Part shown: piece by piece, positions 38,723-50,990 of the stretch
How the letters are laid out: each line of letters begins with the position of its first letter
Numbering within the stretch: position 1 is the stretch's first letter
From: Rhopalosiphum padi
Lineage: Eukaryota; Arthropoda; Insecta; Hemiptera; Aphididae
Length of the DNA: 64,000 bases
Direction: 5' to 3'
NCBI RefSeq assembly: GCF_020882245.1
Contig: NC_083598.1
Span: 48,893,858-48,957,857 of the forward strand
Notes under the pieces: model-generated
Seen by the model: the letters and a program-made list of their open reading frames with translations, nothing else
Database searches by the model: none
What the model was told of the DNA's origin: nothing
Program-made: the position numbers and the translations under genes

Positions 38723-41700
38723 AACAATTATAATAGATAACAATAATAATAGTCAAACAAATAAACGAAAAGTGATAAATCGATACTTTACTGTCATTCA
38801 ATCTAATCCTAAAAATATTATCATCATGGATGAGAACATTTAATTTTCTCGAATCGAATATTGCGTCCATTTCAACCGTTTTAAATTGACATTATTCAAT
38901 TGTATTCCCTCATCCTAAATATATCGATAAATGGTACCCCCACTCCGCCAAAAAAAAAAAAAAATGAAATATAATTAGTTATCCTTTGTCGACTTTTATA
39001 ATTAAAATTTTTTTAAATCCATCGAACATCGTAGCTTTAGAAAATGTATTGATAATAAATCGATTTCCGACGTAGTTCTTGTAAAGGCAAACCATAATAA
39101 TTTGTGTGGGTAGGCCAAAAAATACAAAACGTGACTAGGATCCTTAAAAATATTAACACTCGTTTTTTTCAAACTTAGTGTAACAATTGAGATGGATGGT
39201 GACTTTAGACGAAAACAGGAAGACTAGTCCAATGAGTAACGACAAAATTGTTAGCTATGTTGAAATAGTAATATAATATAATATAACCTGTCATGATCAT
39301 TATTACCTGTTCATAGCTCAAGATCGTTAATAAAATGTCATCGTATTTGTCGTAACCGCTTTAAATGGACTATGTTTGAGAAAATGATGAATGCACTTTG
39401 ACAAGAGTTTTCCGAGTGCATCCCAAAATAACCTTTATAATTCCCCGAGCTCCCGAGTGCGTCTTGAAAAAGATATATCTACCGGATAATTCCTGCAAAA
39501 AAACAACTTTAACATTATCTTAATGCGTTCAATTTCATATAGACCTACCCAAGGTGGTATACACAGAAATGATCTAGCTTACACCATGGAAATATTTTAA
39601 CTTACATCCAACAGTTTTAAATTTGAGTATTATACTAAATCGGTGTACTGTTTTTTTTATATATTTTTTTAATAATACTTATTTTTCAATAGGCCAATAT
39701 AGATTTTTTACAAAATCTAATTTTAATAATTTATAAGTCTTAAATATGTTAATGTTTTCTTCGACGGGTGTAATCAATTCTCTTGAATCACCTGCAGTGG
39801 TGAAGTACAAATAGGTACTAAAATAGAGCTGAAACGAAACCAAAAATTCCAAGAACCTCCATTCCAGTCCTTAGAATAGTTCTGTAAAAAGTATACGATA
39901 ATAATTATATACAATGTATATACATGGAAATACGAACGCTAATAAATTACGGGGTGGGAGTTGAGTGTGTGGTTGCCACTGCAGCTATGGTTACGGGTAA
40001 AAATATCGAGTAAAATAAAGCGTAAGTATCCAGAAGTAGAAAAACAGCCGGGAAGAAAATACAACATTATGTAGGTATAATATATTATAGAATTATATTG
40101 TAATATTATGCGCGTGGCCAAAAACGGTATTTAAAAATGTATTAATCTTAATAAATTCGATTTTCATGGACGCGTATTAAAAAATACTTATTATTTTATA
40201 AAATGCCTGCAATGGTACCGAAACAATTTTCTTACTATTTGTTTTAGTGGATTTCAGCAATTAATTGGTTTTAAAAAGGTTTATTACTCTTTATAGGGGT
40301 TATTTTTTATGTCACACAAACATTAATTATTTGTTTGTTTGTTTTTGATGAACTGTTCTGACACAGTTTGACTTGTATATTAATCGGATGTGATGAAGAC
40401 GGATTCATTGTTGCAGTATGGCAGCTATAGTGTTGTAATTTTTTTTATGCATGTGTGTGAATCATAAATATTGTCGTTATTAAGTCTCATTGTTATTATG
40501 CAGACTTGGCGCCCGGAAAGTCAATATCAAATAAAAAATAAAAATAAAAATAGAATTTCCGGTTGGTTTGAGAAACGGAAGTGTAGTCCATAGTTCAAAC
40601 GGCATTGTCGTTTTTCAATATTATTGTTATTTTATTATTGTTTGAACGAAAAAAAAAATTATTATAAATACATGATTTTACATGATAGTAAAAATCAATG
40701 AAAATAACAGTCGGTATAACAATATCGGAGCGGTGAGTCGCGAGATTTGTTTTATGTAATATCGTTTGTAATGGAACAATTGAAAACTGAATTGTTCACT
40801 GCGGCTGTGGTTATAGAGAATTATTTCAAAATTGAGATCAAATACAACCTTTTTATACGATAAATTGCATACATGCAATATGTTCTAAAAATAGAAAGAC
40901 TAAACAATTGTTTTTATATAATACTCATCTTACGGCCAACTGCTAACAACTCAAGTGGTGCTACTCAATGTATTATATTTTATAGTTTATTATTATTATT
41001 ATCATAAATATTGTACATTATTACTTAACTTAACAATATGAACAGATTTTATTCAATTAACTCGTGCGTATAAAAAACATCAACAACATGGTAATGGTAA
41101 TAAAAACGACGAAAAGTAAAAAACTATTTCTTTTCTAAACGTCAAAGAACGAGAATATGTACTTGTGTACGTCATTCCGGTTTTGTGCGTTTCTGAAACT
41201 TTCCTGGAAAATAATTTCTATAATTTGTGCACGTACTTACGAATATCGGAATACACTCTCAAACTAGCATTATTTTTTAGCAGCGCCGTAGGAAAGGAGT
41301 ATCACAGACTGAGAAAATTCGATTTCCTTTCCTTTTCTACAATTTTAGTAGGTATTAATAATAACAGCACATAAAGTAATAAAATATATTATAATATCGT
41401 GACATACTCCTTTTTTTTTTTGAGGCTCTTGAGTTTTCCCGCAATACACGCATGTATATATCCATTTGTTTATTTACAGAGTAATTCACCAAACATGTGT
41501 ATTACCTTTTTTTCTTAATAATGCAGTAATTTCTCAATCTAATTTTTAGAATTTTTAAAATTTTAATACCTGAGAAAATACTCATTTGAATTTTGAATAA
41601 AACATAACATTTTAAAAATAATTATCCACTTAAAATTCACAGTAAAAAAAAAAAAAAAAAAATGGTTTTAATTTAAAAACGGAAGTTAGTATCGTCATAG

Positions 41701-41839
41701 GACACTCTTTAGTCTTTAAATAGTGCATAATATATTTAAAATTCAAAAATATTGTCTTGAAGTATACTAAAATATTTAAAAAATAATAATTTGAATAAAT
41801 TCATAATTAAATGAAAACATTTGGGTGACTTTGTGTAGG
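38723..41839. other. AT-rich non-coding stretch
   Basis: No supported gene or clear repeat. An A15 run occurs near 38950, and an A19 run at about 41643-41661 near the end. Confidence 0.55.
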
Positions 41840-42060
41840 AAAACCAATGAAAAACAGTCTTTTTATCCCAAAAACGGAGCCGTCTCGTCGTCGGCTCGCG
41901 GCGCCGGGTCAGCTAGCATAGCATTCACTTTCAATCGTGGACGGGCCGACTGGCGCCACTAATCCTATACGCCATCCCCATCCCTATAACAGACCAATAA
42001 TCGGCCTGTCGTCCACGGTGGTGAAACGGACCCGAACTGGACGATACGTTGTATTAATAA
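41840..42060. other. GC-rich island, possible promoter or exon
   Basis: A 220-bp block with motifs such as GTCGTCGGCTCGCGGCGCC in AT-rich surroundings. On the plus strand, ATG at 41847 opens a 24-codon frame (MKNSLFIPKTEPSRRRLAAP..., stop at 41919-41921). A second, ATG-less frame follows from the TAG near 41919 through VDGPTGATNPIRHPHPYNRP. Neither has clear splice sites. I cannot tell whether it is a regulatory island or an exon. Confidence 0.3.
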
Positions 42061-45000
42061 TATGTGTAACTAAGAAAAACATAATGTAACATACCGATTT
42101 TTAGGCGTGATATTTCGAATAAAATATTATTACTATACGTATTATATATATAAATAAATATATATTGAAACATTAGCTACACATAATACATACTCATACA
42201 ATGATAAAATATATAAATATACATCGCGTTACCTTGTTACTAAATTCATTATTTTATACTTGTATAAATTGACATAAAGCATAAGTTAATATTTTAAAAT
42301 GTGTGAATAGATTATTTTCATAAACTATATAGGTACCATTGTGTGGGATATTGTAATGATGCTTTAGTCCATTTTAAACTTATAATAACATTTTACAATA
42401 AACTTGGACATTCAAATACAACAACATTCTAGTTGTATTTTATCTATAATAAATTATGTAAATATTGTGAACTAAGTAATTAACTGTTAGTATAAAACTT
42501 ATAAGTACCTAGGTCTTATATTTTCTTTTAAAAATGCAGTCTCCATGGCATTTATAATTCAATACTTTCAATTCTAACGAATATGTCTTATTAATTTCTC
42601 ATTCAGTTTATAATTTTTTTAAATATCTTTGAAATATTTTTCAATAAGTATATTTATTCATAAAATATAATGCATATTAACAATATTTATTTTTCTTTGT
42701 TATAATAAATGTAATATATAACACGTGTAATGTATTATACTAGGCATATTTGGCATAATTGTATAAGCGACTTAAATATAAATTACCACTAAGTGAAAAT
42801 GTCCAATATAAAATATCAAACTGAAAAAAATAAATTGATAAAAACCCAATAAATAGGATTAAAAATTCGACTTAAATAAATTTGAGAAAAGCTTGTTTAA
42901 AAAAAAAATATTATTATTATTAGGTTATTAGGTTTTTTAAGTATGATTGTAAAAATTTTATAATTTAATAATATTATTTTATGTGTATCAGTATGTATGA
43001 TATAAATATTATTATTATTATTTTGAATTTTTCATTTGTTATTAGTACATGAAAATCTCTCAATCGTTTGACAATTTTTTTCTTTAATACATTTTAAACT
43101 TGAATATTTAACTATTTTTTTCTAATTATTTATATATTATATTATAGTAGAGAAAGTTTTTTAACTAATGGCTTTACATTTATTATATAATTCAAAGTCA
43201 AATCTCATTTACTTCGGTTAACACTCGTAAAGTAAATAACAAAAAAATCGATAACTTATATTGTCTTGGACGTGAGTGTAATTTTATCCCAAGAAAAAAT
43301 ATAAGTAATGCTATTGTATTTCGTCGTCTCGATGTTATATTCACAACGTGTTAATGTTGTATAAACGGTATCGCCTCCGTAGCGGTCATTTTCTCTTCGA
43401 TGTCTGTGGCTATTTATAAATTCCGCTGCGTATTCTTATAACGTAATTATAATATTTATTTAATTATTTTATCAAATAAGAAATGTAACAGTGTTCGAAG
43501 GCGATCGTTTCACCAGACCAAAACCCTATTTTGTCTCCGTCCTACAGGATTCGACGACACGGGAGTGCGTGTACACAAGACTATATTATAATGATATTGT
43601 CGATCGCGATTGTGTAACGACGTAACATCTTTAAGTGTACATGCACGTCCATATTGTATTATATTATATTATATACATTTATATAAATTGCACGTTGCGT
43701 TTAATGACATTAGGAGGTATTGACAATATCATAGAATATACTATACAGTAATCTGTCACCCGTTGGCACATAATTAATATGTATATAGACCCTCCCGAAT
43801 GCCATTTTATATTTTAAAAACATAACATAATAATAAAAATCCAGACGAGTGATACTATTATTATAATATTATTTTATTAGATTTTGAGGCGAAAATATTC
43901 GTCTTTTTCGTCTTGTTTCGTTGTATTTTGAAGATATTTTCATTCCCCAGCAAGACTTGATTTATATGTAGGACGTAGGTATTGGACTTAATAACAATTT
44001 AAGATGAGGTGAACAATAATCTCTTATTTTATTTATATTGGTTTTTATTGCTATTAAAAACATTTCAGGTTCTTATTGTTAATATAAAATTCATAAAATG
44101 GATAGTCTTAATAATATTAATGATATTGTTTATAAATATTATTTTAAGTTTATTTTATTCAGTATTTTTTCTATGGGTTTTAGATAATTTATTTTGGTGT
44201 TTTAAAACAAAATCTAGGCCCTATACTGATATTATTTGATATACTATAAAATATTATTATATTTAATATTACTGTTGATTGGCTTAAATGATATATTCAA
44301 ATAATATTCATAATATCTCATAATTACAGTTTTATGATTGCATATATTTTAAAATTATTAATTACGCGTTAACTGTGTACCGGGTAGGTTAATTTACTAC
44401 CTGTATTCTATACAGCTATTTTGTCGAATAATGTTACTTGATACCCCAAATGAAACGTATATACAATATACATATTATACGACATTTTATACCATATAGT
44501 GACCATAATGTGTATCTCGTTCTCGCAGAATCTTTAACGTTATATACTTACATCCAATATAGTATCACATTATACAAAACTTATATTATAACAACCTATA
44601 ACATCTAAGTGGTTTGACTCGATCAGCCGTTATCATCGTAAAAATCGACGTGTAATAATTATCTTAATTACTTTTACAGCTCTGCCACTTTCTCTTTCTT
44701 TTTCTTATGCGCCTAACTACAAACGATATGGTATTTCTTAGTATTTTCCAAATGATAACGCGTTGTTGAAGTGGAAATTTGGAAAACCATTGTGGTGTAT
44801 AATGATAAGTTTGTACTGATTACGTCTCTTCTCCGCAATTCCGCGAAATATGTCCAAGAGTATAATACCCAAAGTCGATCGTACTTGCCCGTCCCGACCT
44901 CGAGTGAGACACGAAAATAAATAATCCCACATAATATAATAATATAACCGCAGCATGGAGCACTATATAGTCATGTCTTGGTTTCTTGGTGGCGTATATT

Positions 45001-45786
45001 TACGATGTTCTCTCGAGAGGTGATGACCAAAAAAATATAAATCTCTTTTTACTCTGCACTTTTGGACCGACTTGAAACTGCCTTCTTCTAGAATTTCATC
45101 TGCCAAACAAACATGTTCTTAGTAAATCTTAAGTAAATATTTCAATAAAAACCTCTTGCTTCTTCGGTTCAAAAAAAAAATAATAATAATAAAAATAGAA
45201 GTGTTTTGTTGATATTGAAATAATGGTATAATATTCATACATTAAAATAAATATATTATAAAACATAGCAACAAAGCAAGTGTCGGGCGGTGTGACTTCC
45301 ATCATCCTGTAAATACGGTGTTAAGGGACTAGTGCAGTACGTATGCCAACTCACTTAACTTATGTGGTCACATAAGATGTATGTAATATTATTACTTTTA
45401 ACGAATAAATAATTATTTTAATATTCATATTATTATATTTTAATTTTCGTCGAGGTAAAATTATATATTTTTACGTTGTTTTGGATTAGGATACAACAAA
45501 CCTTCAGAGACTCACCATCATTAGGTCTATATTAATAATAAGGTTTACATTTCAAGGAATGAACACAAAGGATAAAAGAGAATTTTTTGTTACAGCTTTG
45601 AGAAGTAATACCGAATATATTATCTATGCGACATGCGCTATTAACCAGATATTGATAATTTTCTTGAAACTACACTGAGTCTAAAGATTTGTCATTATAC
45701 TTTCAAATTTAACAATTCGCATATGAAATAATCTTATAATGTTTTACTACATAATGCATGAATGTTTCTTAAAAATGAAAAAAAAA
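42061..45786. other. AT-rich non-coding stretch
   Basis: No gene supported. A 43360-43650 patch has modest GC. A hydrophobic 76-codon plus-strand frame at 44009-44239 is of AT-rich composition and likely chance. Confidence 0.55.
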
Positions 45787-45903
45787 ATGTATACAATTAT
45801 TGCAGATGATCTACGGACGTCTGCAATCGATGATACACCGCTAAAACAAGTTCTCGAATCTTGCAGTGATTACGCAACAATCAAAAGTGGTATACTGACA
45901 TAA
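45787..45903 (+). CDS. candidate 38-codon ORF or terminal exon
   Basis: The ATG at 45787 reads MYTIIADDLRTSAIDDTPLK and 18 further residues (QVLESCSDYATIKSGILT) to TAA at 45901-45903. The composition is polar and balanced, unlike chance translation of the surrounding AT-rich DNA. The sequence ATTATTGCAG at 45795-45804 could instead be a splice acceptor, making GAT at 45805 the first codon of a terminal exon. There is no signal peptide, membrane segment or known motif. It may be a fragment of a transposable element or an exon of a long plus-strand gene. Evidence is weak. Confidence 0.22.
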   Translation: MYTIIADDLRTSAIDDTPLKQVLESCSDYATIKSGILT

Positions 45904-48900
45904 TTTCTTTTATATGTTGTTATGGATTGAATATTTTAATTCTGACCGTTTAAAATTATCATTTCACTTCCAACATTGGCCAATGTATAAAATATAATAT
46001 AATATGAATTAATATTAACGATTTATGACCACTTAACTAATACTTAGTGTTTCGTTCTAAGCAGGTGCTACGACCAGAATTACCGCACTATTATACTGAT
46101 TCTAGTGAAATTTTAAGATATAAGTATATTAAATAATTACGTTAAGATACAAAATTGGGACAGGACAGGTTCGTTTTTATTTTAAAATCCTTAAAAGATT
46201 TTTTTTTTTTAATTCAGTTACTTTTTGTTGTGAAATTCATGTGAGACAACAATTTATGTGTGATTTAAACATAAAATAACTAAAAATAATATGTAACATA
46301 TGTTTTAATACTTAAAGTTTTATGAACGAGATAAACATAATATAATATTTTCATATTATATATTTTATAAATGTATAAATTATATTTTTTTTAACATGAA
46401 TAGTGTATGTATTTAAGTATTCCTATAAATGTAATATTTAATTACATTTAAAAAATATTTCATATACTTTTAAGCATTTATTGTCTAATATTGGCTATTT
46501 GCCGTGGTAAACTTTATTTTAAATTCATCTTACAAGTTGTATATACTTGAACTTTTTTTTGTAGTTACTTTTTACTTTATTTAAACATATTATTATCACA
46601 AAAACTGATTCAAAATATTGTTTTCTATACACGATAAGACGTTAAAGTGATTACAAGATGCCTACTATTACAATGATAATGTTGTGTTCGGTAACGTATC
46701 ATAATCACGAGACTCTACCAAAGTCATAATTACATAATAACGTATATACTATATAGTCAGTATACACACTGTATTCAGTATAACATGTAACGTATAAGTC
46801 GTTATAATATTATTATAATAACAATATGCTCATCGTGGTGCAAACAATACAGTTTTCTATGGTATAGTTTTCAGAAATGGTTGTTTAGATAATATATATA
46901 TTATTCTTATTCTTATTGTAATATATCGTGTATAAAATATGTGTGTGTGTACGTGTTGCGATGATGATATTATTATAAATGGTCCGTTTGGCCGACGAGT
47001 GATAAATGGTCATGTCGCAACGCTAATTGAGGTTGTAATACGCGCGCGCAGTATCATAGTTATATATCATTTACGAGGATAATCCGTCCGTCCTATGTAT
47101 TTATATTATCAAGGTAGAAGTATATAGGTACGATTATAATACGCGTATATGCTGGCGTGATACGCGCACGTCAACTCTGTGTGATGGATTAAAAAACGAA
47201 ACGCGCGAACTTATAATAATAATAAAATCGTCGTTGGAGCGTAAATTCGGTCGTGAATAATGTCGTATAATAACACGTTACACGAATCTGAGGGTGTTTA
47301 CAGAATTTTGTTTCATCCCATAAACTAAAATACAATTATTCTAATCAACCGAAAATATGATAACAGTTGTAGTGTAATATTGTTTTCTAATAATATTACT
47401 CGTGATATTTTTTTCGAACAATTAATACTGATATAGGTACAACATACAAAATATATCCGACGTAATATTATATTATGGTTACGAAAATCTATATTGTCGA
47501 TGGTCGTAAATAGATGTAGGTACAATGTATGTGCGTGTGACTAACGATTATTTGTAATTAATTTTCCGTAGACAAAAATTGACGGGTTTTCTCGTGATCC
47601 ACCGTCACTAAACCGATGAACGAGGAACGGATTTACTAGCATTTAACTGCGTTGATATCAAATTCCTATCAAAAAACATTATACTGGCAAAACAACACTA
47701 ATACGAGCAAACTGTTTGACGTATGCAGTTAATGATTTTTTAAGCGTATATTTTCAAATTGTTTGACTATTTGACTATTTGTTAATTTTTTTCTTTTTTT
47801 TCGTCATATATCTTACCTATTTGTCTTTTATACAAATGAATTATTTGTACAATTTTTTATACTGATTTTTAAGTTGACCCTATTTATTACATTATTCAGT
47901 CGTTTCATTCAATTCAGTGTATTATTATCGTCATTCGTCACTAAAACTAAAAGGTCCCTAGCTTTTATTTAAAATGTTAACTATTTTTTTTTTCTAAACT
48001 TTAAATTCTATAAAGTTTTTTCATTGTACACTACCGGTTTTCGATGATGTAGTCTACATTAACACGCATTTTTGGATTAAAATAATAATTTATCGGTGGG
48101 TCACCGTTTATTGTTTTTTTTTGACGTATAAATATTTTGAATTAGCGTCATACATAGGTACTATGCGTAATAATTATAATATGCATACACCTGATTGTGC
48201 GCGTGCGCGTTTTGACTGCATCAGCAGCGGCATCGGCTGAAACTGTCGTTAGACTGTAACTGACGTTTCGGATTTTATTTAAAACCATAGCAACGTACAT
48301 CGTGTACACACTATTATATGCTATCTAGGCAATGTTATAGTATCCAATATTCCACGAAATCTGTATCTGAAAACCTACCGTCGACCAACTCGCGGGTTAC
48401 CCTGGACAGTGCTACAATATTACCACGCTACGCAGTGGCGAGTGATTAATGCTCAATCGATAATAATATTATAATACATTATTATAGTACGACGGTCGTC
48501 GGTTATCTTGGTGTATAGCATACATATAGATCCACTGCAATCGTGGAACATAAAAATTGGTAGAGTGAATACGAAATTAGGAGGGAGGAGGTATGAAACT
48601 CGAAAAAATCGAATAAGTCCACCGTGGGAGTTTTTTTTTTAATTTAGGTAAAATTGTAAAAATTAATAGTCAGAAAATATTTTTAATTTATGTCGACAGC
48701 TGACTTTCTTTACTTGACCAACTGATTGTTTTAATGTTGGTTCTATTCTAGTGAACACGTTTTATCATCATATATTATTATTTATTTATTTTAGGAAAAA
48801 ATGTTCCAATCTAAAATACAATATAATACTAACAAAAATAGTGAATAAAATCAATTAATTAATAAGTAACATTAAAAAGTTTAATAAATGGTTTAGCAAT

Positions 48901-50490
48901 ACAAAATATGAAATCAAATAAAACAGATGAAAAACAATATGATCTACATTGTAGGTACACATACAAATATAATCAATATACTCGTGTTATATAGGTTTAA
49001 TATATGATAATATTTAAATTTAAAGTAAAGAGAGAAAATAAACTTTCTTGATTACAAATCAAAATATTATTGAGATGACTTAACATGTAGTTTTGGAAAA
49101 ACGATTAACATGAAATAGGTAATTTTTTCGAGTGTTGTGTTTAATAACTATAAGAATCATCAATAATTTTCAGCGTATTTCTAAATCATTCTAGATTGTC
49201 ACACTAAATATTATACTACTAATTGTTACGAAACGATTATGTAGCTTCGTCACTGCAGCCAAAAGACGATTATTATTATTCATCACTGTATCACGACTCG
49301 ACTGTTGTGTCATATTAAATTGAGGTAAACGAGTCTACAGTGTGGACACTGCATGTGTGTGTATACAATTATTTATAGCCGTCCCGAAAATTTATATGCA
49401 TTTCGTATACGGATTATAGTGTTATAATGTGGTTAATGTAGCATGATTCACGATGCGATGAGAAATCATATTGTTATTTTTAAATACACAATTATTAAAA
49501 CAATACTATACAGGTACTTATTAATAACAAACACACTAACTAAACGTTAAGCTACTCGTGCACAAACGTGTTTTAAAATACATTTTGTCCTAAGTTCTCC
49601 AATATAATAGGAAAATGCTCTTATTGTTTATACATTTTTAAAATGTATAAATTTATAAAAATAATTAAAACCCGTAACTGATCATGTCTTTTAGATTCTT
49701 ACGATTGAAATGTATAATAATATATTTATAAATAGAACTAAGATAACTAGAATTTATATTTTATTCTCAGATAAAAATAATTCAATTTAAACTTTACACT
49801 TCTTCAGTATAATTAGTCATTCTGCTTATTGAAAAAAAATACATAAAACTTTTTTAATAAATAGTATTAACTTAACAAGTAAAAAGTTTATTGGTGTAAT
49901 AAATTAAAAATTTAATTTTGATTAATTTTTTGAAATAACATAATTATAATATAATATAAAGTGACCACTACTTGTAAATTTTAAATTAATAAGTAAACGA
50001 ATAGATTATATTGAAAGATAAATACTCACTTTTCCCTAAAATTAATTACGTTTTTGGAAATAATTTATATTATTATTAACATGTTTTTGAATTGCCTCAT
50101 TATTACATTCAATGTTTTTATTAGACCATACTAAATTACCTTCTAAGAAAGAGGAAAATGATAAATTATCATTGATAATCAAGGAGTTACAGCATAATAT
50201 GTACCTATTTAAAATATTACCTCTACAGTTCTCTATATTTAATTTTTGAGATGCAATTAGTTTGAAGACCAAAATATATGATATTTTATTAGTATTATGG
50301 TAATGGTTGACATATTTTAATTTTAATTTTTTGTAAACTTTATTTATTTTTAAAATCTCACTCGACTGATATAATATCGATATTTATTATTATATTTAAA
50401 ATAGTGTATGTAACCTACAATATATAATTTATTGTACTCATGTGCATAAATTATTGTATTATTATACTGTCATATGTATTTATATGCGTC
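45904..50490. other. non-coding stretch with CpG-rich patches
   Basis: AT-rich overall but with two CpG-rich clusters, 46930-47290 (several ACGCGY words) and 48190-48450 (GTGCGCGTGCGCG, GCAGCGGCATCGGC). No coding frame with support was seen. These may be regulatory islands. Confidence 0.45.
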
Positions 50491-50511
50491 TGTGTGTGTG
50501 TGTTATGTGTA

Positions 50512-50602
<91 letters not shown>
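50491..50602. repeat. (GT)n microsatellite, about 110 bp
   Basis: GT dinucleotide repeat with early interruptions (TTATGTGTATGTGC) followed by more than 80 bp of perfect GT. Confidence 0.98.
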
Positions 50603-50605
<3 letters not shown>

Positions 50606-50639
50606 ACGAGAATAAACAAAATATTATAATAGGACGAGA

Positions 50640-50990
50640 GACGTTTTAAATTTTAATTTTCCACCGCAGGGCTTTAACCGGACCGACGTCGACTCTCCGT
50701 AGCGGGCACGCGCTTATTTACATTTCGCTGTTGAGGCACAAGAGAAACGCAATAATATTACGACTCCCGGGGCCATGGCGATGGAGATGTCGGATGGGTT
50801 GGTAAATGAAGAAAAGGGCGGAGGAGTAAATAACAATAAAATATTCAAAGTCGCGCACTTGGCGGGAATCGCGAGCCAGTTTCCGGCCCTTGGTAGTTTC
50901 GCACCGGAAATAACTGGAGGTTAGGCTCGCTCGTCGTCGTCATCTGCTGCTGACGCCGCCGCCACCATCTCAGCACATTTTAATAATAAT
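50640..50990. other. GC-rich island, possible promoter or exon
   Basis: A 350-bp GC-rich block containing GGACCGACGTCGACTC, GGGGCCATGG and runs of CGTCGTCGTCATC and GCCGCCGCCACC. It directly follows the GT microsatellite. It contains the 49-codon frame listed next. It could be a bidirectional promoter, a 5' exon or an enhancer. Confidence 0.35.
50775..50924 (+). CDS. candidate 49-codon ORF in GC island
   Basis: ATG in a strong context (GGGGCCATGG) with three in-frame ATGs within the first five codons; it reads MAMEMSDGLVNEEKGGG, then NNNKIFKVAHLAGIASQFPA and a C-terminus SFAPEITGG before TAG (50922-50924). The sequence looks protein-like, without a signal or membrane segment. Internal GTAAAT at about 50802 or GTTAGG at 50920 could act as donors, so this may be the first coding exon of a plus-strand gene rather than a complete microprotein. 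I do not recognise it, and GC-rich DNA yields open frames by chance. Confidence 0.25.
   Translation: MAMEMSDGLVNEEKGGGVNNNKIFKVAHLAGIASQFPALGSFAPEITGG

Noticed and set aside
50440..50649. Cys-Val repeat ORF
   Set aside because: Translation of the GT microsatellite.
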